From positions 62,001-126,000 of the forward strand of contig JBBINY010000001.1 of assembly GCA_037443645.1 (NCBI GenBank): DNA of 64,000 nt. The letters are read 5' to 3'. Positions 51,117 to 59,925 of the stretch are shown piece by piece. The DNA comes from UBA2336 sp037443645. GTDB lineage: Bacteria > Bacteroidota > Bacteroidia > Cytophagales > Cyclobacteriaceae. A program made the translations under genes and the position numbers. The stretch's first letter is position 1; each line of letters begins with the position of its first letter. The notes beneath the pieces were generated by a model. The model did not search any database. It was not told the origin of the DNA and saw only the letters and a list, made by a program, of their open reading frames with translations.

Positions 51117-51200
51117 TGCCCAGGACTGGATTCGAACCAGCACACCCTTTCGGGCGCTACCCCCTCAAAGTAGTGTGTCTACCAATTTCACCACCTGGGC
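51117..51200 (-). tRNA. tRNA-Leu (anticodon GAG)
   Basis: This is a minus-strand class II tRNA of 84 bases: acceptor GCCCAGG/CCTGGGC, D-arm GTG-AAATTGGTAGA-CAC, anticodon stem CTACT/GGTAG with loop TTGAGGG (anticodon GAG), variable arm CGCCCGAAAGGGTG, and T-arm CTGG-TTCGAAT-CCAG. It reads CUC/CUU. A broken copy of its first 5' segment with an inserted palindrome lies 8 bases upstream in transcription order. Confidence 0.95.
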
Positions 51201-51208
51201 ATTCGCCC

Positions 51209-51250
51209 GGTGTCTGCCTCCCGATAGCTATCGGGATTCACCACCTGGGC
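51209..51250 (-). repeat. Partial tRNA-Leu 5' copy carrying an 18-bp palindrome in its D-loop
   Basis: On the minus strand, bases 51250-51237 read GCCCAGGTGGTGAA, identical to the first 14 bases of tRNA-Leu(GAG). Bases 51236-51219 are the perfect palindrome TCCCGATAGCTATCGGGA, and 51218-51209 read GGCAGACACC, matching the GGTAGACAC of the D-arm with one change. The palindrome replaces the three D-loop bases just before G18-G19. The copy ends at the D-stem, so there is no anticodon or T arm. Confidence 0.85.
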
Positions 51251-51372
51251 AATCAGGGCGACAAAAGTAATAACCTTTTCCGAATTTGCACAGTTCAAAC
51301 CCGGGTTGCCCCCGGAATTAAAACACAGCCTGATTCTATACCGATGTTTCCTTAAATTCGCTTTTGAACAGT

Positions 51373-52032
51373 ATGAAATTGCTACCTTATCTTTTCATTT
51401 TTCTTCTTTCTTTATCTGTGGGTATGACACAATCTATAGACAAAAGCGAGCGTATCTCTTTTTTGGCGTTGGGCGACTCTTATACTATTGGCGAAAGTGT
51501 TCTGCAACAGGAACGTTGGCCCGTGCAACTGGCTAACCGACTTAATGCAAAAGGGTATTCCGTTGAGACACCCCGCATTATTGCCACTACAGGCTGGCGC
51601 ACCGATGACCTGGCGAAGGCCATCGAAAATGCTAACCTGAAAAATGAATATGGACTGGTTTCCCTATTAATTGGTGTTAATAACCAATATCAAGGCAGAT
51701 CTGCAGAAAGTTATGCGCCAGAATTTGAAGGGTTGCTGAAAAGGGCCATTGAACTGGCGGGCGGACGAACAGAACGCGTATTGGTTGTGTCTATTCCTGA
51801 TTATGGGTTTACTCCTTTTGGAGAGTCAAAGCGTGAAATAATCTCAAAGGCAATCGATGAGTTTAATGCAGTAAACCATGAGATCACGGTGCGGTATGGT
51901 ATCCGGTATTATTACATCACCGATCTCACCCGTAAGGGTCTTGAAAGCCCTGAACTGGTGGCAGCGGACAAGTTGCATCCGTCAGGTAAAATGTATGCCC
52001 AGTGGGCTGACTTGATCGCTAAAGATTTTTAG
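51373..52032 (+). CDS. SGNH/GDSL-family hydrolase
   Basis: The 219-residue product has a signal peptide (MKLLPYLFIFLLSLSVGMTQ) and the SGNH blocks: ALGDSYTIG (catalytic Ser, block I), the Gly-bearing block II region TTGWRTDDL, LIGVNNQYQGR (block III Asn) and ADKLHPSGK (block V, catalytic Asp and His). It is a secreted or periplasmic esterase/acetylhydrolase; the substrate is unknown. The ATG at 51373 is preferred to the in-frame TTG at 51364. It stands alone after the tRNA cluster. Confidence 0.9.
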   Translation: MKLLPYLFIFLLSLSVGMTQSIDKSERISFLALGDSYTIGESVLQQERWPVQLANRLNAKGYSVETPRIIATTGWRTDDLAKAIENANLKNEYGLVSLLIGVNNQYQGRSAESYAPEFEGLLKRAIELAGGRTERVLVVSIPDYGFTPFGESKREIISKAIDEFNAVNHEITVRYGIRYYYITDLTRKGLESPELVAADKLHPSGKMYAQWADLIAKDF

Positions 52033-52040
52033 GCTGTTGC

Positions 52041-52151
52041 TTATTTACCCGACTTGTATTCAGTAACCTCTCTTGATTTTTTTACCTGATGGGCACTGTA
52101 GAAAATCAGGCTGTAAAGCACTGTGATCGTTGCAAAAAAAATATAAACCAT
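52041..52151 (-). CDS. Putative 36-residue single-pass membrane protein
   Basis: The minus-strand ATG at 52151 opens a 36-residue frame: MVYIFFATITVLYSLIFYSA, then HQVKKSREVTEYKSGK. It has one hydrophobic helix (residues 2-19) followed by a basic, then mixed charged tail, the layout of small membrane subunits such as CcmD- or CcoQ-like proteins, though I cannot assign a family. It lies in the 313-bp gap between the hydrolase and subtilase genes. The rest of the gap (52152-52345) shows no gene or clear promoter. Confidence 0.45.
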   Translation of the reverse strand: MVYIFFATITVLYSLIFYSAHQVKKSREVTEYKSGK

Positions 52152-52345
52152 ATCTCCCGTTAATTCCGCTACAAAATTGCGTTGAGGTGGTCAATTCCAC
52201 GGGAAGAAGTTCAACTCCCTTTTACCAACGTAATGTTTGGCACGATTTTGCAGTTTTATGACTGGTTACCGGTTCCTGTGGCAGGTGCTTGAAAAATCCC
52301 GGCAACGTGTAACTTGCAGTTTCTTAATCTTTTAAACTGAAGCTA

Positions 52346-53989
52346 ATGATCATGAAATTGAGGTGGATTGTCCTGATTGGTATACTGGTGTTTCCCACAG
52401 TACGGGGAGCGGCCCAAACAAGCGCAATAGAAGTCGGGCCAAAAACAGTACCTGCCGACTGGTTTTTGCTGGATCCGGAAACGGATTTGTTTCAGGGGGT
52501 AAGCGCTGAACGCGTTTACAATACACTGCTCAAGGGAAAACCCTCGCGCACGGTGATTGTGGCTGTTATTGACTCGGGGATAGACATCTTTCATGAGGAT
52601 TTGAAAGACGTAATCTGGATCAATACAAAAGAAATATCCGACAACGGCATCGATGATGACAAGAATGGTTACGTGGATGATGTGTATGGGTGGAATTTTA
52701 TTGGAGGAAAGAAAGGGAACGTAAACGAAGACACCTATGAACTTACACGGGAATATGTGCGGCTTAAGCCTAAGTATGAAAACACCGATGAAAAAAAAAT
52801 CGGCAAGAAACAACAAGCTGAATATGCCTATTGGAAAGACATTAAAACCAAATTTGAAAAACGATCGAAAGAAGCAACAAGCCAATACAACTTATATAAC
52901 ACTTTTTACAGGAATATTTCATTTGCCAACGACACGTTAAAACAACTTTTGGGGGTTGAGCGGATTACAGCGGAAATGGTAGATACCCTTAAACCCACCA
53001 CACCTGTTAAGGCATTTGCAAAAAATGCAATGAATGTATTGTTTACAAATGCCGGGCCTGATACCGATCCAGAAGACTTTCTGGAACAACTGGAAGAAGC
53101 AGTTCATTACTATGAAGTGCAGGCGCTTTACGGCTACAACGAAAAGTTTGATCCGCGTGACGTAGTGGGCGATGATTACAGTAACCCCTATGAAAGAGGG
53201 TATGGGAACAACGATGTGAAAGGCCCGGATTCGGAGCATGGCACTCATGTGGCAGGCATCATTGGTGCAAACCGTACCAACAACCTGGGGATTAAAGGAA
53301 TTGCCGATAATGTAAAGATCATGTCGGTGCGGGCAGTGCCCAATGGCGATGAACGCGATAAAGACGTGGCCAATGCCATCTACTATGCGGTAGATAATGG
53401 GGCACACATTATTAATATGAGTTTTGGCAAATCATACTCCCCGCAAAAAGAGGTAGTTGACAAAGCCGTGCGGTATGCCGAATCGAAAGGAGTATTACTG
53501 GTTCATGCGGCCGGTAACGATGGTAAAAATTCGGATGAGGATGTAAACTATCCGTCACGATTTTATAAGGATGGAAAAGAATCTAAAACCTGGGTAGAAA
53601 TCGGTGCTTCGGCCTGGGGTGCCGATAATTCATTTGTCGGATCGTTTTCAAATTATGGCAAGAAAACGGTTGACCTGTTTTCGCCCGGGGTGATGATCTA
53701 TTCCACCATTCCGGAGAATAAGTACCAAAACAACGATGGCACCAGCATGGCCAGTCCGGCAACGGCAGGAGTGGCAGCAATCCTAATGTCGTATTTCCCT
53801 GACCTGACGGCCGTTCAGGTTAGAGAGATTTTACGGCAATCAACACGGAAGTTCGATAATCTGAAAGTGGCCAAGCCAGGAAGTGGTGAGGAAGTATTAT
53901 TTAGCAACCTGAGTAATACCGGTGGGCTGGTAAACGCGTATGAAGCAGTGAAGTTGGCCATGACAATAAGCAAGGCGGTAGAAAAGTAG
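52346..53989 (+). CDS. S8 family serine peptidase (subtilase), secreted
   Basis: The 547-residue protein has a signal peptide (LRWIVLIGILVFPTVRGAAQ) and the subtilisin triad: Asp in VAVIDSGIDIFHEDL (near residue 78), His in HGTHVAGIIGANRT (near residue 300) and Ser in GTSMASPATAGVAAIL (near residue 470). Between Asp and His there is a large insertion of about 200 residues, mostly charged helices (YELTREYVRLKPKYENTDEK), seen in some Bacteroidota subtilases. There is no type IX sorting domain at its C-terminus. The ATG at 52352 is an alternative start. Confidence 0.93.
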   Translation: MIMKLRWIVLIGILVFPTVRGAAQTSAIEVGPKTVPADWFLLDPETDLFQGVSAERVYNTLLKGKPSRTVIVAVIDSGIDIFHEDLKDVIWINTKEISDNGIDDDKNGYVDDVYGWNFIGGKKGNVNEDTYELTREYVRLKPKYENTDEKKIGKKQQAEYAYWKDIKTKFEKRSKEATSQYNLYNTFYRNISFANDTLKQLLGVERITAEMVDTLKPTTPVKAFAKNAMNVLFTNAGPDTDPEDFLEQLEEAVHYYEVQALYGYNEKFDPRDVVGDDYSNPYERGYGNNDVKGPDSEHGTHVAGIIGANRTNNLGIKGIADNVKIMSVRAVPNGDERDKDVANAIYYAVDNGAHIINMSFGKSYSPQKEVVDKAVRYAESKGVLLVHAAGNDGKNSDEDVNYPSRFYKDGKESKTWVEIGASAWGADNSFVGSFSNYGKKTVDLFSPGVMIYSTIPENKYQNNDGTSMASPATAGVAAILMSYFPDLTAVQVREILRQSTRKFDNLKVAKPGSGEEVLFSNLSNTGGLVNAYEAVKLAMTISKAVEK

Positions 53990-54002
53990 ACTGGGTCCAA
54001 AA

Positions 54003-54614
54003 TCAAAAGAAGAAATACCGGATAAACCCGATTGCCCCCAACACCAGCAATACCAGCCCGGGAATCATCCGGATGATGCGGTTGTCGCGGAAGGAAGAAG
54101 CAACCCGATGAGCTAATAGGGTGAGCAGGGAAAGTAGAGCAAATGCGCCCAATGACGTTCCCAGAATATAACTGTGCCTCCATGCAGTAGTACTGATATC
54201 AATCCAACCCTGGTATTTCAGGTAGGCTGTGAGGGCAATCCAGAAGGGGATTGCCTGCGGGTTAAGAATGCTTAGAAAAACACCTCTGCGAAAGCCGCTT
54301 TGCTGAAGTTTAACAGAAATGGAAGATGGTTTGCGCACTGTCCATAAACTTACAATACCGATAAGCGTCATGATGATGGCTCCCCACAATTGCAGATTGC
54401 GAATGACCAGGGGAGAAGATGTGATGACCTGCTCAAAGGTGATGGCTATCCAGGTATAGGGATATTCCACCAGAGCCACGGCCAGAGCAAAACGTAAGGC
54501 AACTTTGACTTTGCGTTCCAGCCCCAGCTGCAAAACCATCATGTTTAGTGTCCCGGGGGGTATCGACCCTAAGAAACTGAACACAAAACCAAGAAGGAAT
54601 ACCTGTACAATCAC
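54003..54614 (-). CDS. LysE family amino-acid exporter
   Basis: The 203-residue inner-membrane protein has six predicted helices and the LysE/RhtB pattern: VFSFLGSIPPGTLNMMVLQL near the N-terminus, RFALAVALVEYPYTWIAI, FLSILNPQAIPFWIALTAYL (the conserved NP motif) and a hydrophobic C-terminus ending IGFIRYFFF. Such proteins export amino acids; the specific substrate is unknown. It converges on the subtilase gene. Confidence 0.9.
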   Translation of the reverse strand: MIVQVFLLGFVFSFLGSIPPGTLNMMVLQLGLERKVKVALRFALAVALVEYPYTWIAITFEQVITSSPLVIRNLQLWGAIIMTLIGIVSLWTVRKPSSISVKLQQSGFRRGVFLSILNPQAIPFWIALTAYLKYQGWIDISTTAWRHSYILGTSLGAFALLSLLTLLAHRVASSFRDNRIIRMIPGLVLLVLGAIGFIRYFFF

Positions 54615-54672
54615 CGGCTTTAAAATTTCAGGTTACAAAGAAGGCGGATTTTACGGATTTACGTGCGTCCAC

Positions 54673-55065
54673 CTAGTTGTCAATCGGCTTACCGGCTTGC
54701 CGCCATGCAAGGAATCCTCCACGCAGGTCATAAACCTCTTTAAATCCAAGCTTGATGAGCATGGTTGCGGCAGAGTTGCTGCGCACACCGCTTGCACAGT
54801 AAACAAATACGGGTTTTGTTTTATCGAGGGTGGTCAACCGGGCCTGGAAATCGCGCTGGTAATAGTCAATGAGGATGGCGCCTTTGAGCCTTCCCTGGTT
54901 GTACTCAGATGCTGTGCGCACATCCACAATATTTTTTTCGGACAATTCACGGAGCCGTGTTTCATAGGCTTGAACGGAGAGCACCTGCGCGCCCGATTGT
55001 CCCTGGCAGTTGCCGGAAAGGGCAAGCAGCACAAAGCCCGAAAAAATGGAAAATGATCGGAACAT
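54673..55065 (-). CDS. Secreted rhodanese-like sulfurtransferase
   Basis: The 130-residue protein has a signal peptide (FSIFSGFVLLALSGNCQGQ) followed by a single rhodanese domain: NIVDVRTASEYNQGRLKGAI, active-site loop YCASGVRS with the persulfide Cys, and DLRGGFLAWRQAG. It likely transfers sulfur or acts on thiols in the periplasm. A cysteine in the signal region is not in a good lipobox. It precedes the LysE gene on the same strand by 58 bases. Confidence 0.9.
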   Translation of the reverse strand: MFRSFSIFSGFVLLALSGNCQGQSGAQVLSVQAYETRLRELSEKNIVDVRTASEYNQGRLKGAILIDYYQRDFQARLTTLDKTKPVFVYCASGVRSNSAATMLIKLGFKEVYDLRGGFLAWRQAGKPIDN

Positions 55066-55200
55066 AGCTTTCGGTATTGACGTAAGAAAACAAAATTCGC
55101 AGAAAAAAGACAGGAAACGTGTGATTCAAGTTACAGTTAGTTCACCGAACACTAAAATGGGTATCAATGGAAGCGATACAGGTTAAAGAATAACCATTTA

Positions 55201-56064
55201 TTAAATATTCATCGAACCCTTCAGGTATGCATCCGTAGCTTGTTTGCCCGAATCGTAAAGCCTGTTTTTCTGTGCTTCGGTAATGTCAAGGTCGGTAGAG
55301 GGAATGCCAAAGTCGTTAATTTTAACGGTCACCGCTTCGATTTCTTTATCTGTTTCGAAGGCAACGGCCTGGGCATTGCCGGTGGCCTGATACAGCAGTT
55401 TTACAAATTTCAGCAATTCATCAAAGCCTAAGTCTGATACGGTGTTGAGGGTATTATAGACGTAGAAGCCGAGTGTTTTGGAAAGGTCTCCGAATGCGGT
55501 GATGGGATAGACATATACGGTACCGCCATCAACATAGATATGATCATCGGGCACCTGGTTGCTGAATTGCCATGATGCAAAGAACAGCGGAATGGCCATG
55601 GAGGCACGAAGGCTTTCGGCAACCATAACCGATGGAGTGGCCGCATTCGAAAACTCGCGCACGTTGCCCGTGTTAAGATCAGTGGCAATGACTTTTAAAT
55701 CGCGGAAACCATGAGCAACCAACTCCGAAAATGTGATTTCGCCATTGCCCGTCTTGGTGTTGATGATGCCTTTCATCCACTCTAAAAATTTATCGCCCTT
55801 GTACAGGCCGTAGTGTGTAGCGATCCGCAACGGGTTCCAGTGATCCCCGAATTCTTTGAAGTCAATAGCACGTGCAATGGCATTGATTTCGGTTGCCGAA
55901 TAGCGCAGGCTAACGAGTGCGGCCATGATGGAGCCTGCCGAGGTTCCTGCGGCAGCTTTCACGCCTTCAAACAATCCGTGCTCATCGAGCGATTGGATGC
56001 CGCCCGCATAAGCTATGCCCAGCACGCCCCCGCCTTTAAAAACCAGGTTTTCGATTGCTCTCAT
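55201..56064 (-). CDS. Patatin-like phospholipase
   Basis: The 287-residue protein has the patatin blocks: the oxyanion KGGGVLGIAYAGG at residues 10-21, the nucleophile elbow GTSAGS near residue 42 with the catalytic Ser, and the DGG motif (YVDGGTVYVYP, near residue 180) carrying the catalytic Asp. There is no signal peptide, so a cytosolic or membrane-peripheral lipid acyl hydrolase is likely. It starts 8 bases after the adenylate cyclase gene in transcription order and is last in a four-gene minus-strand cluster with two FAD oxidoreductases. Confidence 0.9.
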   Translation of the reverse strand: MRAIENLVFKGGGVLGIAYAGGIQSLDEHGLFEGVKAAAGTSAGSIMAALVSLRYSATEINAIARAIDFKEFGDHWNPLRIATHYGLYKGDKFLEWMKGIINTKTGNGEITFSELVAHGFRDLKVIATDLNTGNVREFSNAATPSVMVAESLRASMAIPLFFASWQFSNQVPDDHIYVDGGTVYVYPITAFGDLSKTLGFYVYNTLNTVSDLGFDELLKFVKLLYQATGNAQAVAFETDKEIEAVTVKINDFGIPSTDLDITEAQKNRLYDSGKQATDAYLKGSMNI

Positions 56065-56072
56065 ATATTTTT

Positions 56073-58124
56073 TTACTTAGGTCTCAATACCTGGTACAAA
56101 TCCACATCGCCTTTGTTTTTGGCAGCCACCTTGCCTTTGTAGTCGCAAACAAATTTGTTCTTGATGTGTTCATAGGTAAAGCTGGAAATGTTCACTCCGC
56201 CCACCTCACCGGAGCTTTCCATGCGCGAGGCCAGGTTCACGGTATCGCCCCAGATGTCATACACAAACTTGTGTTTGCCGATAACCCCTGCCACAACCGG
56301 CCCGGTGTTTATTCCAATACGGATTTCCCACGCTTTTTCGTGCGACATGTTGGTCTCCTGATTTCGGTTTTTGACCCATGCCTGCATTTCCAAAGCAGCC
56401 TGTACGGCATCCACGGGATTTGTCCGGTTCGCTACGGGCACACCGCCAACGGCCATGTAGCCATCGCCAAGGGTTTTGATCTTTTCAAGATTGTATTTTC
56501 GGCAGATGTCATCGAAGGCGAGAAAGCAATCATTCAATGATTGGATCACTTCTTCGGGCGCCAGCCGTTCAGCAAAGCGTGTGAAGTTTTTAATGTCGGT
56601 GAAAAGTACGGTGGCCATCTCAAAATTGCGTGGCACCGTTTTGCCGGTTTCTTTCAACTCCAACATCACTTCTTTGGGCAACACGTTCAGTAACAACGCA
56701 TCCGATTTCTCGCGCTCGGCTTCCACTACGTGCAGCGTTTCATTCAGCTTCTCGTTGGTTTCGCTCAGTTGTTTGGTGCGCTCCTTCACTTTTTGCTCCA
56801 GTTCACGGTTCACACGCTGCTGGGTTTCTATCAGGTCCAGCTGCGCTTGTTCTTTTTCTTTGCGGAAGCGGTTGTAGCGGTCAGCCAGCGATAGGGAGAG
56901 CAGAGCTACTTCGATAAGGTTGGCGATGCGTATTCCGTGTACAGTGAAGAAATTGTTTTCCAACAAACCAAAGTTGCGGAAGGCCGTAATCAATCCGCTG
57001 GTGATCAGCAATACCCAGGCAATTACATAAAAGCGCGCGCCCTTGTTGCCGCGCGACCAACTGGAAATGCCCGCAGCAATAGCTGCCACCAACAACACAA
57101 TAATAAGCATGCCGGCCAGTGAGGTGCCCAGTCTGAATGGCAACACAAACACCAGGGCCGTGAGCAACAAACTCAGGCCGCAGGCAATGTAAAGTGTCCA
57201 TCGGAGAAACGGAGCAATGTCCCTGGGATGCAGGTATAACAACGAAAACAAACCGACAGAGAATGGCGTGAATGCCATTAGCACCGGAATGGCCATGTTG
57301 GCCGCAAAAACCTGGTTTGGAAAAATGTATTGAAACAGGTGGCCGCTGTACGAATTCATCAGGGCCAGGTTGGTGAGGATGAAAATGCTGTAAGCCAGGT
57401 ACGAATAATCGCGAAGGCTGAAAAACACCACTAAGTTGTACAGGAACATGATGAGCAGTGCCCCGGCAAAAAGTCCGTACAACATTTCACCCATTTGAAC
57501 TGCGCTTTGATAGTGGCTTTTCGAATGCACTTCAATAGGTATTTGCATGGAGCCGGTGGTGATAAACCGCATGTAGCACGTTGCCGTTATCGTGTCGGGC
57601 AGGGTGAGGTAGAAGCCAAAGTCGTGATCTTTGATGGGCCGCTGGGCAAACGGAAGGTGGTCGCCCGCCAATTGCTTTTGCCATTGGTTTTGTTGGGATG
57701 TAAAAAGCCAGAGGCTGTCAATCAGCGCATTCTTCACCAATAAAATCCATTCTGGATTTTTGGCCGGATCGAGATTTTTCACTCTAAACTTTACCCAGAT
57801 GGCGGAGTTGGTTACACCAAAATTTAAGGTGGCGTTACCGGATGGCGCGAAGTGGTCGTCATAGCTTCCTGATAGAATATCAAAATCGGGAATAGCAGCC
57901 GACTTATCTTCAAAGAATAACAGCTGAGAACCCTGCACTGAATGTTTTTCGATTTGCGGTGTGAGGTTAAGTGAGGATTGGGCGGTAGCAATCAGGCTAA
58001 CACATAAGAAAAGGGCAATTAAAAACCGCAGAGGCGTTAGACAGGTTTGAATCGCCTGGATGCCTTTTATAATTCTTAATATCGCTTCGATTGGCTTCAA
58101 TTCAGCGTCAGAAATTCTCTGCAA
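56073..58124 (-). CDS. 7TM-DISM adenylate/guanylate cyclase
   Basis: The 683-residue membrane protein has a signal-like N-terminus (LRFLIALFLCVSLIATAQ), a periplasmic 7TMR-DISMED2 beta domain (about residues 65-205), seven helices (about 210-410), a coiled coil (RVNRELEQKVKERTKQLSET) and a class III cyclase domain. Key residues are metal-binding Asp in LFTDIKNFT, Lys-Asp region KTLGDGYMAVGG, and DIWGDTVNLASRME with the Asp, Asn and Arg. The Lys and Asp suggest ATP specificity (cAMP). No ATG exists near the start. TTG at 58124 overlaps the upstream gene by 17 bases; TTG at 58100 is the alternative. Confidence 0.9.
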   Translation of the reverse strand: MQRISDAELKPIEAILRIIKGIQAIQTCLTPLRFLIALFLCVSLIATAQSSLNLTPQIEKHSVQGSQLLFFEDKSAAIPDFDILSGSYDDHFAPSGNATLNFGVTNSAIWVKFRVKNLDPAKNPEWILLVKNALIDSLWLFTSQQNQWQKQLAGDHLPFAQRPIKDHDFGFYLTLPDTITATCYMRFITTGSMQIPIEVHSKSHYQSAVQMGEMLYGLFAGALLIMFLYNLVVFFSLRDYSYLAYSIFILTNLALMNSYSGHLFQYIFPNQVFAANMAIPVLMAFTPFSVGLFSLLYLHPRDIAPFLRWTLYIACGLSLLLTALVFVLPFRLGTSLAGMLIIVLLVAAIAAGISSWSRGNKGARFYVIAWVLLITSGLITAFRNFGLLENNFFTVHGIRIANLIEVALLSLSLADRYNRFRKEKEQAQLDLIETQQRVNRELEQKVKERTKQLSETNEKLNETLHVVEAEREKSDALLLNVLPKEVMLELKETGKTVPRNFEMATVLFTDIKNFTRFAERLAPEEVIQSLNDCFLAFDDICRKYNLEKIKTLGDGYMAVGGVPVANRTNPVDAVQAALEMQAWVKNRNQETNMSHEKAWEIRIGINTGPVVAGVIGKHKFVYDIWGDTVNLASRMESSGEVGGVNISSFTYEHIKNKFVCDYKGKVAAKNKGDVDLYQVLRPK

Positions 58125-59853
58125 TTATTCGCTTGCTGTAAGCTACACTGTTGCCCACGCACTCGAACGTGAGCGCACTTGATGAATAGTATGTGTTCTT
58201 TTTTCCCTGCAAGGCCTCGATCGTGTTGAACGTGGCGGCCACATCTTTCTCAATGTGAGGGAAGTAGTGCCATAATCGTTGATTGATAAACTCCAACACG
58301 CGCGGATGCACGCCCTGGTAGGGAACGATTCGTTTCAGCACTTCTTTGATTTTTTCTTTCGCAACCTCGCCCGTAATGTTTTCGCTGGGTGCCAGCGAAA
58401 AGAAAATGGCGTAAGGCTCATCGCTAAAGTCTTTTATATAACCGGTATATTCCCCTTCCTGAATATTGTTCATGGGATTGCTCGCTACCACACCCGGGGC
58501 AAGACCCTCCACCGTACAAAGAGTTGTATAAAACCTGTACGATGAAAACTGACTGAACAGTTCCCGTTCAACAGGATTCAAATCAAGAAAGTGTAGACTA
58601 CTCCCTTCCACTGGTGTGGAAATGATAAGCTTATCGAAAACCAGTGGCTCCCGTTTACCTTCAAGGTAAACATGAATACCGCCCGCAGCGACATTTTCTT
58701 GCCGTTCGATGCGGGCAATGGAAACACTCTTACGTACATCCGTGCAAGTGGCAGCCATGCGGTCGCACAGGTTTTCCATGCCATAGGTAAACACGCGCGG
58801 CCACTTTTCATAGATGCCCATGCCCGACAGCAGCAGCGAAAGCCAATTGCGCCAGCCCATAAACTTTACTAAGTAGCATGCCGGTGTGGTATTAAACTGG
58901 CCGTAGCCCTGCACTTTGATGACAAACACCAGGATATCGCGAATGGCATTGAGGTTGCGATGGGTAAGCCACTCATCGAGGCTGAGCGTTAATTCGTGGG
59001 GCAGGTTTTTAAAACTTGCCGAAGGCGTTGAGTGCGACCGGAACGTAACACCCACAAGCCAGAGGTACCGCATCGCAGCCCATCCCACCTGAAGCAAAGA
59101 ATATTTTCCTGAGGCTGTGGCTGATTTTGAAAAATTCAAATAGGCCTTTTTGGAACTGTCGTACACCAAAGGCGGAATGCTTCTGCGTGTAGGCGCGTTC
59201 AGTTCCTCTCCAATGCTTACAACATCAGTATAGCCGGCCAGCATTTCATGTCCGCCTATATCGAAGGGAAGGCCATCTTCAATTTTAGTTCGACACTTCC
59301 CGCCAACATAGTTGGCCTTCTCCAGCACGGTAACGTTGATGTACCCTTTTTTACCGAGTTCATAGGCAGCGGTTAGTCCCGAAATTCCTCCGCCCACAAT
59401 GCAAACACGCAGGGGGTTTGTTTTCGGTGCGCGCCAATCATACAACCACGACAATAAAAAAATCAAAAAAAGCAATCCGAAAAAGATTTGTTGGGGCAGG
59501 CTCCAGAAGATGAACGCGGCTATGAAACAAAGTACCCAGAGCATAGCGTTGCTCCCGGCTACGAATTTTCCTACTGCCGGCTTGCCCGATGCCTGTCTTA
59601 ACCCCAACATCGACATCAGAACCGTGAAAACGACAAACGATGCCCAGGTGAGGTCATAGCCCCAGATCGTTTGGTCAAGCGTGTGTTTTTTGCCGGTTGA
59701 ATATTCGATTTCATACGTTCGCATGAGGTCGAGCAGTTCGTGGCTTTGTGCGTCTTTGTCGGGGATGGGCAGCCCGTGGCGGTTGTTGTACAGGTGGGCA
59801 CAGATCAGCAAGATCTGCACCGCCAGCCCGATCTTTAAAAAGATATGCTTCAT
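58108..59853 (-). CDS. FAD-dependent amine-oxidase-fold protein with N-terminal membrane domain
   Basis: Residues 1-145 contain several hydrophobic segments (FLKIGLAVQILLICAHLY, ASFVVFTVLMSMLGL, MLWVLCFIAAFIFWSLPQQI and the following helix), forming a small membrane domain. The remainder (from about 148) is a GR2-type flavoprotein: VGGGISGLTAAYELGKKG, LEKANYVGGKCRTKIEDGLP and a C-terminal QGKKNTYYSSSALTF motif, with the YFPHIEKD segment. It is a paralogue of the next protein and resembles polyunsaturated fatty-acid isomerases of the PAI type. The fusion of a membrane domain to such an enzyme is unusual. Confidence 0.8.
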   Translation of the reverse strand: MKHIFLKIGLAVQILLICAHLYNNRHGLPIPDKDAQSHELLDLMRTYEIEYSTGKKHTLDQTIWGYDLTWASFVVFTVLMSMLGLRQASGKPAVGKFVAGSNAMLWVLCFIAAFIFWSLPQQIFFGLLFLIFLLSWLYDWRAPKTNPLRVCIVGGGISGLTAAYELGKKGYINVTVLEKANYVGGKCRTKIEDGLPFDIGGHEMLAGYTDVVSIGEELNAPTRRSIPPLVYDSSKKAYLNFSKSATASGKYSLLQVGWAAMRYLWLVGVTFRSHSTPSASFKNLPHELTLSLDEWLTHRNLNAIRDILVFVIKVQGYGQFNTTPACYLVKFMGWRNWLSLLLSGMGIYEKWPRVFTYGMENLCDRMAATCTDVRKSVSIARIERQENVAAGGIHVYLEGKREPLVFDKLIISTPVEGSSLHFLDLNPVERELFSQFSSYRFYTTLCTVEGLAPGVVASNPMNNIQEGEYTGYIKDFSDEPYAIFFSLAPSENITGEVAKEKIKEVLKRIVPYQGVHPRVLEFINQRLWHYFPHIEKDVAATFNTIEALQGKKNTYYSSSALTFECVGNSVAYSKRIIAENF

Positions 59854-59925
59854 GAGGTTGGGTTTGGTTGATATGGTTCAGTAGTGACGTTCTTTTTGCG
59901 GTTTCAGGCCGCCTGACGCCTTAAC

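Noticed and set aside
50861..51145. Minus-strand 94-codon frame across tRNA-Leu(CAG)
   Set aside because: Its product is a translation of the tRNA (GEIGRHARFRG and FESHLRHN type sequence). The real coding remnant here is the GIY-YIG frame in another phase.
51209..51250. Phage or island attachment site
   Set aside because: No integrase gene is nearby, and the copied part is the tRNA 5' end, whereas att repeats usually match the anticodon arm or 3' end.
50928..51355. Plus-strand frames across the tRNA-Leu genes
   Set aside because: They are antisense translations of tRNA genes (for example VGLEPTQLAPHAPETC), a common false gene type.
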